Shown here: in pieces, positions 8,016 to 17,118 of the stretch
How the letters are laid out: each line of letters opens with the position of its first letter
How positions within the stretch are numbered: the first letter of the stretch is position 1
Assembly (NCBI RefSeq): GCF_900129025.1
Contig: NZ_FQUM01000014.1
Coordinates: forward strand, 1 to 64,000
Length of the DNA: 64,000 bases
Direction of reading: 5' to 3'
From: Mariniphaga anaerophila
GTDB taxonomy: Bacteria; Bacteroidota; Bacteroidia; Bacteroidales; Prolixibacteraceae
Notes under the pieces: model-generated
Seen by the model: only the letters and a program-made list of their open reading frames with translations
What the model was told of the DNA's origin: nothing
Databases searched by the model: none
Made by a program: the position numbers and the translations under genes

Positions 8016-10388
8016 TCATTCATAACGTAGCGCTTCCACCGGGTTTCTTGTTGCTGCCCGCCAGCTTTGCCAACTCACCGTCAGCAACGCAATTCCCAAA
8101 GCCAGTACTCCGGCCAGGGCAAATATCCACCAACTTAAACTGGTTTTGTAAGCAAAATTCTCAAGCCACTTATTCATAGCGTAATATGCAATTAGCGTAG
8201 CTATAACAAACGCGATTACTACCCATTTTACAAAGTCTTTGTTGAGCATGGCAAGTATTTCTGATACTTTGGCACCGTTTACTTTGCGGATGCCGATTTC
8301 TTTGGTTCGGGCTTCTGACAGGAAAGAGGCCAGTCCAAAAATCCCCAGGCAGGCAATAAGAATAGCTATACAAGAAAAAATAAGGATGATCTGGCTAAAG
8401 CGGGCCTCGCTTTTATACAACTGGTTGTAGAAATCATTATAAAAGAAATATTCAAACGGGCTTTCAGGGGAAAATTTGCTCCATTGCTGCCCGACAAACG
8501 ATACTGTATTTGTTACATTTCGTGTATCCAGCTTTAAAGTCAGGTAGTTATTTACACCTTCTTTCATGTATAAAAACAAGGGTTCAACAGTTTCGTGCAG
8601 CGACTTGAAATTGAAATCATGCACAATCCCAACAATATGGCCTTGTTTCCCATTGTAACAAGAAAACATTTCACCAAGCGGATTTTTCCATCCCAGTGTT
8701 TTTACTGCTGTTTCATTTAGTAAATACTGAGTACCATTATTTTACGGGCAAGCTGTGTCGCCGGGTAAATATCCGTCTTTCAAATTCACTCCATACGTCG
8801 ATATAAAATCTTTATCAACCTCCAGGTAAGTCATCGTTTGGGGGCTTTGTTCACTTTCACCTTCGTAATTTATAGAGGTAACCCACAGCATTTTCCCCGG
8901 GAGATCGGAAGTAGCACTTGCTGAAAGGATGTTTGGATTGGTTAATAAATCATGCTTAAACGATTGAATCTTTGACCGAATATTTTGATCGTTAACCGGA
9001 ATAACAAATAATTGCTCTTTTGAAAAGCCCAGGTTCTTGCTCTTCAACAAATTCATTTGCTGGTTTACCAGTAGCGTTGCTACTATCAGAACAATAGATA
9101 TCGAGAATTGGAACAATACCATTATTCCGTGTATTTCAATATTTCGTTTTTTGCATTTCCCTGATTTCTTTAAGGTAGCTACCGGCTTTAAACGTGCAGC
9201 CATCCAGCCCGAAGAGAGACCTGTTGTTAAAACAATCAATAAAAAAACCAGGAATAATCCCAGGTAAAACTGAACACTTAATTTATTGAACTTGAACATT
9301 ACGCCCGATAAATGGCTAAACCAGGGAAGTAAAAACCAAATTATAACAATAGAAGCCAATACTGAGATTGTGGCAAAGAAAAAGGCATTTGATAAAAACA
9401 GTTTGATTAACTGTGCAGCTCCTGCTCCCATTACTTTTCGCACACCAAGCTCCGCATATCGTTTTTTATTCAGCGAAAGTGAAAGATTGATATAATTGAT
9501 ACAGGCAATGAGCAGGATCAGCACGGCAATAGCGCTAAAAATATACACTGTGCGAATATCGCCGTTAGGCTGATATTCTCCTCCCTTATTAGAGTTAAGA
9601 TGTATGGATGAAAGTGATTGAACATGGAATGTATCGTCAAAATCTGCCCCATGATAATCAGCAACTATGTCACCAAAAGCCTTTTTAAGTCGGGGTAATT
9701 CTGTCCCTTTATGAATAAGTAAATATGTAAAAACAGTCGTATTCATCTGGTTAGTAAGGAAATATTCTCCGAAGAAAGCCTTTGCCGTAGCCATGGAAAC
9801 AATCATTTCACACGGGAGGTGCGTGTTCCCCGGTATATCTTTCATAATACCACTCACGGTCAGATTGATACTGCGGTTATAGCTGATTGTTTTTCCAAGA
9901 GGATTTTCTTTTCCAAAGTATTTCTCTGCAATCTTTTTAGAAATTACTACTGAATTGGGGTTCTCTAGAACAGAACGGGAGTTTCCAATGAGAAGGGGAA
10001 AAGTAAAAACATCGAATATTGACGCATCGGCCAGAACCATATTATTTTCGAAAAAATGATTTTCTCCGTAACCGACCAATCCTTTCGGGATTTTTGCAAC
10101 CCTTACCGTGTTTTCTATTTCAGGAACTTTATCTTTAATAAAAGCCGCCAGCGGTGCCGCCGTTTGAACCCAGTCTTGCGATTTCCCTTCCCTGACAAAA
10201 GAATTGTAAACACGATAGATCTGATCAATATTTTTGTTGAACCGGTCATAACTTAGTTCATTTTGCACGTAAATCAGTATCAGGCATACAGATACAATCG
10301 CCAAACTAAGCCCAAACAAATTTACCATCGAGAACAATCTTTGTTTTCGGAAGTTCCGTAATGCAAAAAGAAAATCATACTTTATCAT
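8016..10388 (-). pseudogene. FtsX/MacB-type ABC transporter permease (permease 4), interrupted by an in-frame TAA
   Basis: The frame runs from Met 10388 (MIKYDFLFALRNFRKQRLF) through 548 codons to a TAA at 8742-8744. It then continues in the same frame to the normal family terminus NPVEALRYE at 8016. The residues after the stop (NNGTQYLLNETAVKTLGW) line up with the paralogues (for example AGYLINETAAKKIGW in permease 1), so no bases have been gained or lost. Only one codon is changed. The truncated product would lack the C-terminal FtsX block, and a 217-residue downstream piece could start at Met 8669. Either this is a recent nonsense mutation or a single-base sequence error. Everything else about the gene looks intact. 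Confidence 0.85.
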
Positions 10389-10402
10389 AGTTCTTAGTTT
10401 AA

Positions 10403-12793
10403 TTATTCATACCTCAACGCCTCCACCGGGTTTCTTGTCGCTGCCCGCCAGCTTTGCCAACTCACCGTCAGCAGAGCAATTCCCAGCGCCAGCATTCCGG
10501 ACAATGCAAAAACCCACCAGCTTAAAGTGGTTTTGTAAGCGAAATTTTCGAGCCACTTATTCATGGCGTAGTACGCAATTGGCGTAGCTATAACAAACGC
10601 GATTACTACCCATTTTATAAAGTCTTTGTTGAGCATGGCAAGTATTTCTGATACTTTGGCACCGTTTACTTTGCGGATGCCGATTTCTTTGGTTTGTTGT
10701 TGAGAAACCAGGAGCGATATTCCCAACAACCCCATTGAACTAATAAAAATGGAGATGAACGTAAAAATGCTGAGTAAACGTGCCTGTAACAATTCTGTTT
10801 TATACACTTTTTTATACAGAACATCTACATCTTCATAAATGAAAGGATAAGCAGGGAACAGTTCCTGCCATAGCGATGAAATATCGCTTAATGCAGTCTG
10901 GCGCATTCCGGGTTTGAATGAAACAACAAAATTGAGCAGCCATAGCTTATCCCGTTTGAAAAGCACCAGCGGCTCCACTCTTTTTTTTAAGCTCGACAAG
11001 TGGAAATCTTTCACTACACCAACTATTTTTCCTTGGGGAACTGTAACTTCGGGATTCGGGGAAATTAGCCGGAATTCCTTTCCAATTATTTCCTGCGGAT
11101 TGTTGTAGTTTAAAAACTGCATTGCCGTTTCGTTGATGAGAAATTCACCCGAGCCTTCTGTGTCGCTGTTGTTTTGCGAGAAGTTATTTCCACTCAAAAA
11201 ATCGAGGTTAAAAAGTTCTGCAAACGAGTAATCGCACGGGAAAACGCCAATCATGTTTGGTCGCTCCTTTTCTGCTTTGGAATACCCTTCCATCTCGAAA
11301 GGAAACATATCGTTGGCTTCACCTCCGGGAGGCTCCAGCATTGCCGAAACCGATTCGATGGAACTGTGTTTCAGAAGTTCGGATTTAAAAATTTCGAATT
11401 TTTGCTGAACGTTGGCATGAACCGATTCAAAGCAAATAATATTTTTATGCCCCGCGCCCAATGAGTTTTCAAGAACAAAACGGTTCTGTCGGGAAATAAT
11501 AATCACGGCAACAATCAGCCCAATGGCAAAAATGTACTGCGAAATAATAATTCCCTGGCTCACTTTAATTTTGTTGCTTTTTATAAGAGATTGCTTTCCT
11601 TGTTGAATTTGCCCGACACGTTGCTTCAGAACAGGTTGAAGTCCGGACAGTATTCCCAGTAAACCAAAAAAGGAAACGACCAGCGCAATAAACGAGCTGT
11701 TTCCGCGAAAAAGATGAATACCAAAATGATGGGCAATAAGCGAATTTACAAGGACTCCTATTGCCAATGCAACGAGCGTGGACACCAAAACAATGAAAAG
11801 GCTTTCGGCAAAAAAATACTTCAGGTTCATGTTTCGGGTTGAGCCAAGAATACGGTTAATGGTTACAAACTTGTTGTTGAAACCTGCCATTCCAAGATTC
11901 AGACTGGCGTAATTACTCATGGATATCAACAATAAAATAAATGCTGCAACAGACAGTACGTAGATGTTTGTCATGTTACTATTCGCTTCTATTTCGCGTA
12001 ACTTGTCAGAATGCAAATGAATATCGGTGATTGGTTGCAAATACGCTTTCGTTTCAGATTCGCCGCCAAATTCTTCAGCCTTCAGAGCCGTAAATTGAGA
12101 ATAGCCAGCAGTAATATTTTCAGGATTGGCGTGTTCCTTTAGCAGCAGATATGTATAAGCCCACCAGCTAATTTCGTCTTGTGCCGGGGTTGCAATCAGG
12201 TCAGGATGAAAATGGCTGTTCTGCGGAAAGTTTTCCATTACTCCTTTTACCGTGAAATCGGTCTGCCGGGCATAAAACTGGCCTGCCGGCAACGAAATAA
12301 TTTTACCTACAGCACTTTCATCTCCGAATACTTTTTGTGCAAAGGCTTCAGAAACCACCATCGAGCCGGGCGCTTCCAGCACCGTGTGTTTGTTGCCCAC
12401 CAGCAGTTCGGTATCAAAAACCCGGAAAAAAGAACTGTCGCACACAAATGCTTCGTTAATGGAATAGTATCGTTCGTTGTGCATCATAACTCCACCACGG
12501 AGGGGAGCCAGCCGCGCATAGTTTTCAATTTCGGGAAAATGAGCTGCCAAATCAGGAACTTGTTCCGAATTGTAAATCCGGGCAAAATGATTGTTCCCGA
12601 AAATACCCGGGTTTGTATACGTTAAACGGTAAATGCGATCGGCTTTGTTGTGAAAAGAGTCGTAGGTCAGCTCGTTTTTCAGAAACAGCGAGATAAACAG
12701 TACTCCGCTTAATCCGAGTGCAAGCCCCAACACTTTTATGAAATTGAGGAATGGCCTTTTTTTTATGTTTCTAAATATGTATTGAAATAGCAT
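10403..12793 (-). CDS. FtsX/MacB-type ABC transporter permease (permease 5, first of the tandem)
   Basis: About 796 residues starting at Met 12793 (MLFQYIFRNIKKRPFLNF), preferred over the upstream Met at 12850 because the N-terminal helix begins there, as in its paralogues. N-terminal membrane helix, periplasmic core, central membrane block, second core, and C-terminal FtsX block with KEIGIRKVNGAKVSEILAMLN, ending NPVEALRYE. The last ~140 bp of the conserved block are nearly identical in DNA to those of permease 4. It follows the ABC ATPase gene by about 100 bp and is probably the primary partner of that ATPase. Confidence 0.92.
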   Translation of the reverse strand: MLFQYIFRNIKKRPFLNFIKVLGLALGLSGVLFISLFLKNELTYDSFHNKADRIYRLTYTNPGIFGNNHFARIYNSEQVPDLAAHFPEIENYARLAPLRGGVMMHNERYYSINEAFVCDSSFFRVFDTELLVGNKHTVLEAPGSMVVSEAFAQKVFGDESAVGKIISLPAGQFYARQTDFTVKGVMENFPQNSHFHPDLIATPAQDEISWWAYTYLLLKEHANPENITAGYSQFTALKAEEFGGESETKAYLQPITDIHLHSDKLREIEANSNMTNIYVLSVAAFILLLISMSNYASLNLGMAGFNNKFVTINRILGSTRNMNLKYFFAESLFIVLVSTLVALAIGVLVNSLIAHHFGIHLFRGNSSFIALVVSFFGLLGILSGLQPVLKQRVGQIQQGKQSLIKSNKIKVSQGIIISQYIFAIGLIVAVIIISRQNRFVLENSLGAGHKNIICFESVHANVQQKFEIFKSELLKHSSIESVSAMLEPPGGEANDMFPFEMEGYSKAEKERPNMIGVFPCDYSFAELFNLDFLSGNNFSQNNSDTEGSGEFLINETAMQFLNYNNPQEIIGKEFRLISPNPEVTVPQGKIVGVVKDFHLSSLKKRVEPLVLFKRDKLWLLNFVVSFKPGMRQTALSDISSLWQELFPAYPFIYEDVDVLYKKVYKTELLQARLLSIFTFISIFISSMGLLGISLLVSQQQTKEIGIRKVNGAKVSEILAMLNKDFIKWVVIAFVIATPIAYYAMNKWLENFAYKTTLSWWVFALSGMLALGIALLTVSWQSWRAATRNPVEALRYE

Positions 12794-12890
12794 GTTGCTT
12801 CTGTTTTCTCTATTTGTATGCCCTTCAGAATTTATTGTTGCGCGATGCAATGAATAGTTTTCCCGATATAAAACGGTTTAATAAAGATCG

Positions 12891-13586
12891 TTAAAGTATG
12901 TCTGCCATTTTTTCGTTTACGTTTTCGGTGAGTATTTCGCCATCGAACAGGTTAATTACGCGGTGAGCAAAACCGGCATCGTGCATGGAGTGGGTTACCA
13001 TAATAATGGTTGTCCCCTCGCGGTTCAATTCGGTTAAAAGATTCATGACTTCGAGGCCGTTTTTTGAATCAAGATTACCGGTTGGCTCATCCGCCAAAAT
13101 TAGTTTTGGGTTGGCCACTACCGCACGGCCAATGGCCACACGCTGTTGCTGACCTCCGGAAAGCTGTTGCGGAAAGTGCTTTGCACGGTGTCCTATTTTC
13201 ATGCGTTCCAAAACAGCAGTTACCATTTCTTTGCGTTCGCTGGCCTTCTTTTTCAGGTAGATCAAGGGCAGTTCCACGTTCTCGTAAACCGTAAGTTCGT
13301 CAATCAGGTTAAAACTTTGAAACACGAAACCGATGTTCCCTTTTCGCATCATGGTGCGCTGGCGTTCTTTGTACGAACCAACCTCGGTGCCATCGAAATA
13401 GTATTCGCCGCCACTGGGATTGTCGAGCAGGCCGATAATATTCAGCAAAGTTGATTTGCCACAACCCGATGGCCCCATTATGGCAACAAACTCGCCTCTT
13501 TTTACCTCCATGGAAACTTCATTCAGGGCGTAAGTTTCAACGTCTTCCGTGCGAAAAATTTTTGTGAGTTTATTTGTTTGTATCAT
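12891..13586 (-). CDS. ABC transporter ATP-binding protein, MacB/LolD type
   Basis: 231-residue cytoplasmic ATPase that powers the permeases downstream. All motifs are intact: Walker A GPSGCGKSTLLN (about residues 38-49), Q-loop in VFQSFNL, ABC signature LSGGQQQRVAIGRA, Walker B LILADEPTGNLD and the switch His in MVTHSMHD. Length and motifs fit the LolD/MacB/YbbA group that partners FtsX-like permeases. It is the only ATPase in the operon, so five permeases would share it. It lies downstream of the adaptor and tolC genes and upstream of permease 5. Confidence 0.95.
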   Translation of the reverse strand: MIQTNKLTKIFRTEDVETYALNEVSMEVKRGEFVAIMGPSGCGKSTLLNIIGLLDNPSGGEYYFDGTEVGSYKERQRTMMRKGNIGFVFQSFNLIDELTVYENVELPLIYLKKKASERKEMVTAVLERMKIGHRAKHFPQQLSGGQQQRVAIGRAVVANPKLILADEPTGNLDSKNGLEVMNLLTELNREGTTIIMVTHSMHDAGFAHRVINLFDGEILTENVNEKMADIL

Positions 13587-13602
13587 ATTTTAAGATTTTG
13601 TA

Positions 13603-13646
13603 AGCAAAGGGCAAAGGGCAATGAGCAAAGAGCCTTTTGTGCTTTG
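13603..13646. repeat. purine-rich repeat 3' of four-helix-bundle gene 2
   Basis: Iterated words of the form GCAAAGGGC/GAGCAAAGAGC lie between the ATPase start and the small gene. They resemble, in inverted orientation, the repeats at 14150-14224 on the other side of the gene. Confidence 0.5.
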
Positions 13647-13649
13647 CAT

Positions 13650-14018
13650 TTAGTTATTATTTTTTAAAACTGTTTTTCTGAAATTTGTGATTTTTCGACT
13701 TAATAAATCTAAATCGTCCAATATTTGATCTAATTCTTTTTTATCAATAAAATTCCTTTTAAAAGCAACAAAAGAAATATTTGCGGTTTCAAAAACTGAT
13801 CTTCTGGCAATGTTAAGGAAATTAGCGAAATCTTTATCTGAAAATGATCCTGAGCCCTCGGCAATGTTGTTTGAAATACTCAAAGAAGCTCCCCGTAATT
13901 GCTCTGCTACACGAAAGCTCTTGGCATCACTAAATTTGTCGGCCAAATCAAATAAACGGTCGTTGATCTCAATTGACTTTTTCCAAATATCCAAATCCAT
14001 AAATCTGAAATGTGCCAT
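13650..14018 (-). CDS. four-helix-bundle protein (S23/IVS, Avd-like family)
   Basis: A 122-residue protein with the full family pattern: an opening FMDLDIWKKSIEIND helix, then FRVAEQLRGASLSISNNIAEGSG, FLNIARRSVFETANI and a final helix with LDLLSRKI. The length is normal for the family, and unlike the copy at 5164-5487 it looks intact. It splits the adaptor gene from the ATPase gene in what is otherwise a compact operon, and repeat-rich non-coding sequence lies on both sides. This suggests insertion rather than a part in transport. Known relatives sit in 23S rRNA intervening sequences or act as Avd with retroelements; no such partner is visible here. Confidence 0.88.
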   Translation of the reverse strand: MAHFRFMDLDIWKKSIEINDRLFDLADKFSDAKSFRVAEQLRGASLSISNNIAEGSGSFSDKDFANFLNIARRSVFETANISFVAFKRNFIDKKELDQILDDLDLLSRKITNFRKTVLKNNN

Positions 14019-14149
14019 AATTTTAATTTTTGCCAGGGGGCTGGAGCAAAGGGCAAAAAGGAAAGCACTTTACTTCATAATTCCCCAATTGATTAATACT
14101 CGTTTTTAGCTTTTTTCGTATTCTCTATGTTTATTGTGTCGTTGCTTCT

Positions 14150-14224
14150 TTCCCTATGCTCTTAGCCCAATGCTCTTAGCCCTTCGCTCTCTGCTTTTCT
14201 CCCTTCGCTCTCTGCTCTTCCCTC
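14150..14224. repeat. tandem purine/pyrimidine-skewed repeats between the adaptor stop and 4HB gene 2
   Basis: On the minus strand, immediately after the adaptor stop codon, the words AGCAGAGAGCGAAGGG and GGGCTAAGAGCAT each occur twice in tandem. Together with 13603-13646 they bracket the small gene in opposite orientations. Confidence 0.6.
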
Positions 14225-15481
14225 TCAGCGAAGAATCAGCCGGTCATTATCTCCAAACAAATCGTACCCCGAAGTTATCACTTTCTCGCCGGGTTTTAGT
14301 CCTTCCATTACTTCGTAGTTTTTGGGGTTTTTTCGTCCTATTCTGATTCCGTGTTTTGTTGCAAACTCCCCTGTGGGGTCAACAACATAAATCCACTGGC
14401 CGCCCGTACTGTTGAAAAATCCGCCCAGTGGCACCAGAATAGCCTGTTGTGGTTGTCCCAGTTGCAGGTTAATGTAATAGGTTTGTCCGGTTCTGATGTT
14501 TTCCGGGCGTTCGCCGGTAAAAACCAGGTCGATTTTAAACTGTGAGTTCCGCACCTCCGGATACACTTTTTTTACGGCGAGATGAAACATCTGTCCCTGC
14601 CTTTCAATGGTTGCCGGCAGCTCGCGGCGCACCCGGTCGATGTAGTGCTCATCAATAAATGCTTCAATTTTGTAATCGGTAAGTACATTAATCTGCCCGA
14701 TGCGGGTGCCTTTGCCAATGCTTTGTCCGATTTCGGCATCGAGCATTCCCAGTTGCCCGTCAACCGGGGCTTTTACATTTAGGTTGTCCAGCCGCTCGCG
14801 CACAAGATTGAGCGTTTCGGTCATTTTCTCCAGCTCTTTCTCCAGCTGGTTCATTTCAGTAACACGAATTATCGAGTCGTTTTGCATCTTCATTTTATTG
14901 ATCTCCTGCAACTGAACCGCATATTCGTACTCTTCTTTTGCCTGAAGATACTGCTCTTTCGGAACCAGCTCATCCTGGTACAACGCTTTTTGTTGTTTGT
15001 AACTTCTTTCTTTTTTTATGATGTCGAAATCTGAATTCAGCAGTAGACGTTTCGATTCGATCAGCGCATTTTCGAAGTTGATTCGGGTTTGCCGCAGGTA
15101 GTTCTGTTTTTGTGCCAGGTTCGATTCACTGTTCATGATATCCATGTAAACAGTGCGGTTTTCCAGAACCAGAATCACATCGCCTTTCTTAACTATTGCA
15201 CCTTCCTCGATGAGCCGTTCTTTCACGCGGCCACCCTCTTCGGCATCAAGATAAATGGTGGAAATGGGTTGCACATTTCCGTTGGTGCGTATAAAATCGT
15301 CGAAATAGCCCTGGCTGACCTCTTCGATGGTAATTTTTTCTTTATCCACTTTCAGGCTGGACACATTCGAATCCTTTGCAATTTTTAGCACTAAAAGTAT
15401 AAATGCAATGCCGGCAAGAACATAGATAATGTGTTTTAGCCTGATGCCTTTTTTCTTTTCTATTTTTCTATCCATTCCCAT
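14225..15481 (-). CDS. HlyD/MacA-type periplasmic adaptor (membrane fusion protein)
   Basis: 418-residue adaptor that bridges an inner-membrane ABC exporter and a TolC channel. A basic N-terminus precedes one membrane helix (IIYVLAGIAFILLVL, about residues 18-33). A biotinyl-lipoyl-like half follows (AEEGGRVKERLIEEGAIVKKGDVILVLEN), then a long coiled-coil hairpin at about 120-230, the second lipoyl half (VKAPVDGQLGMLDAEIGQSI) and beta-barrel domains to the C-terminus. It follows tolC by 26 bases and precedes the ATPase, with a four-helix-bundle gene interposed. Context supports a MacA-like role. Confidence 0.93.
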   Translation of the reverse strand: MGMDRKIEKKKGIRLKHIIYVLAGIAFILLVLKIAKDSNVSSLKVDKEKITIEEVSQGYFDDFIRTNGNVQPISTIYLDAEEGGRVKERLIEEGAIVKKGDVILVLENRTVYMDIMNSESNLAQKQNYLRQTRINFENALIESKRLLLNSDFDIIKKERSYKQQKALYQDELVPKEQYLQAKEEYEYAVQLQEINKMKMQNDSIIRVTEMNQLEKELEKMTETLNLVRERLDNLNVKAPVDGQLGMLDAEIGQSIGKGTRIGQINVLTDYKIEAFIDEHYIDRVRRELPATIERQGQMFHLAVKKVYPEVRNSQFKIDLVFTGERPENIRTGQTYYINLQLGQPQQAILVPLGGFFNSTGGQWIYVVDPTGEFATKHGIRIGRKNPKNYEVMEGLKPGEKVITSGYDLFGDNDRLILR

Positions 15482-15507
15482 GTTGTTCTGTTTTTTACAG
15501 GTAAATG

Positions 15508-16857
15508 CTACTGAGCGTTTGATGTTTCGACTTCGAAAACCGGCTTTCCTAAATAGAAATCCAGTGTTTTTTTTCTGATTGCATATTGAAGTTTTGTTTT
15601 TAGCAAGTCGGTTTTTGCCTGCCCCAGCACATTTTTCGAGTCGTATAATTCAATAATGCTGATGAGTCCCTGCGCAAGCTTTTTCTCTGCTGCCTCGTAT
15701 GCTGTCTGGGCAAAACGAACCTGCTTAACCAGTTGATTGTATTCGGCCAGGCTCGATTCCAACTGTTGATAATTCTGGTCGATTTCGTTGTATAGTAATT
15801 GCGACTTTTTTTCCAGTTCTGTTTCTGCCTGCAAATAGTTTAATCGTGCTTTTTTTACTCCGGAGCGCAATCCCAGTTGTTCGAAAACAGGAATGGTTAG
15901 AGAAACTCCAACGTATTGGTAAGCATTGTTTTTAAACTGTTTTTGAAAAGAAGCGGTATTCTCTTGTCCTTTCAGCGACGCATAATTAGTTGCGTATGCC
16001 CCCGACAACGATAACCGCGGCCACAGTTGCCCCTTTGCCAGTGAAATGTTTTTTTCTGCAACGTTTCGTCTCATTTCTGTTGCTTTTAGTGCCGGGTAAA
16101 AATGGGTTGCTGTTTCAAAAATTTCAGAAGGAGTTGTTGCCTGTCCGGCCGTAATTTCTACTTCGGGCGTTTGAAGATCGATTTCGAATTCTCCGGTGTT
16201 TTCGATGTTCATCGCCTGCCTGAGCCTCAGTAGTTCTGTTTTGAAATGGTTTTGTGCCTGAATCAGAGACAACTCTTCTGCGGCCAGTCTCGATTCCATT
16301 TCCAGCAAATCCGATTTTGCTTTCAATCCCAGTTCGGCCTGTTTTTTCGTTTGTTTCAGGTTGAGTTCCGACAGCTCTTTTTGCTCTGCTGCAATTTCTG
16401 CAAGTCCGTTGTAGTAAAGCGTATTGTAATAAGCTCCCATTACCACAAACGCGATGTCGTATTGCAATTGCTTTTCATCTTCGATTCCTGCGAGAAGCGC
16501 CATTTTTCGAAGCGAAATTGTGTTTTGCCTGATGAACCCCCTGAAAATATCCATCCCTCCGGAAATGTTCAGGCTGGAGTAAAACTGGCTGGTATTTACA
16601 TATTGGTAAGACGTGTAATCCAGCGAGCGGCCAAAAGAGTTGTTTCCTCCGGAGCTTAATGAAACACTGGGCAAGATGTTGCGTTTCGACTGGCTCAGAT
16701 CCTCTTTTTTTATTTCATTTTCAATGGAAGTGATTTTCAGGTCGAGGTTGTTGGAAACCGCATACCGGATGCATTGCTCCAGCGTCCATTTGTCTTGGGC
16801 TTCGGACACCTCGGAAAGGAAAAGCAATCCTGTAATTAGTATTAGATATAATCTCAT
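15508..16857 (-). CDS. TolC family outer-membrane efflux protein
   Basis: 449-residue outer-membrane channel with a cleavable signal peptide (LYLILITGLLFLSEVSEAQ) and two OEP repeats. Typical TolC features include the opening WTLEQCIRYAVSNNLDLK, the long helical segments NLKQTKKQAELGLKAKSDLLEME and QTAYEAAEKKLAQGLISI, and the short C-terminus. First gene of the efflux operon. A sigma-54-like promoter element lies about 35 bases upstream, and three enhancer-like boxes lie further up, shared with the divergent regulator gene. Confidence 0.95.
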   Translation of the reverse strand: MRLYLILITGLLFLSEVSEAQDKWTLEQCIRYAVSNNLDLKITSIENEIKKEDLSQSKRNILPSVSLSSGGNNSFGRSLDYTSYQYVNTSQFYSSLNISGGMDIFRGFIRQNTISLRKMALLAGIEDEKQLQYDIAFVVMGAYYNTLYYNGLAEIAAEQKELSELNLKQTKKQAELGLKAKSDLLEMESRLAAEELSLIQAQNHFKTELLRLRQAMNIENTGEFEIDLQTPEVEITAGQATTPSEIFETATHFYPALKATEMRRNVAEKNISLAKGQLWPRLSLSGAYATNYASLKGQENTASFQKQFKNNAYQYVGVSLTIPVFEQLGLRSGVKKARLNYLQAETELEKKSQLLYNEIDQNYQQLESSLAEYNQLVKQVRFAQTAYEAAEKKLAQGLISIIELYDSKNVLGQAKTDLLKTKLQYAIRKKTLDFYLGKPVFEVETSNAQ

Positions 16858-16888
16858 TGTCTAAAATTGTTTTTGCTGAAAATGAATG

Positions 16889-16902
16889 CCAAAAAAAGTG
16901 CC
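16889..16902 (-). promoter_or_regulatory. candidate sigma-54 -24/-12 promoter for the tolC efflux operon
   Basis: On the minus strand AGGCAC-N5-TTGG resembles the sigma-54 consensus TGGCAC-N5-TTGC. The -24 box is almost perfect; the -12 dinucleotide reads GG, with GC one base further. Transcription would begin about 20 bases upstream of the tolC ATG. The divergent neighbour encodes a sigma-54 activator, which makes the reading plausible. Confidence 0.5.
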
Positions 16903-16958
16903 TTGATTTTTATGTTGTTTTAAATCAGTGTTTTGTAGTTTATTTCTGAAGGAAATGC

Positions 16959-17012
16959 GACAAGAAGTGTAAAAAAAATAGACAAAAAGTGTAAAGTTTT
17001 TAGACACTGTGT
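16959..17012. promoter_or_regulatory. triple 22-bp-phased enhancer-like array (UAS)
   Basis: GACA boxes start at 16959, 16981 and 17003, exactly 22 bp (two helical turns) apart. The first two belong to dyads of the form ACA-N5-TGT, and the third is ACACTGTGT. The array lies 57-115 bp upstream of the sigma-54-like element and overlaps the -33 region of the divergent regulator promoter. This fits binding by an NtrC-type activator that also controls itself. Confidence 0.6.
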
Positions 17013-17042
17013 TTGAATTGATTTTTGGTAACTGTAATTTTG
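17012..17042 (+). promoter_or_regulatory. Bacteroidota housekeeping promoter for the response regulator gene
   Basis: TTTG at 17012-17015 and TAATTTTG at 17035-17042 are separated by 19 bases. This is a full match to the TTTG-N19/20-TANNTTTG pattern of Bacteroidota primary sigma promoters. The predicted start is near 17049, giving a leader of about 70 bases. Confidence 0.65.
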
Positions 17043-17118
17043 ATAATGAAATTTTTCCTGCGGCAGAAATAAAGCCAAGGGAAAACAGAAACTTCAACAC
17101 ATTAAAAATTGTGAAGAG

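Noticed and set aside
14150-14224. Possible CRISPR-like tandem repeat
   Set aside because: Units are only 13-16 bases, adjacent without spacers, and no cas genes are near.
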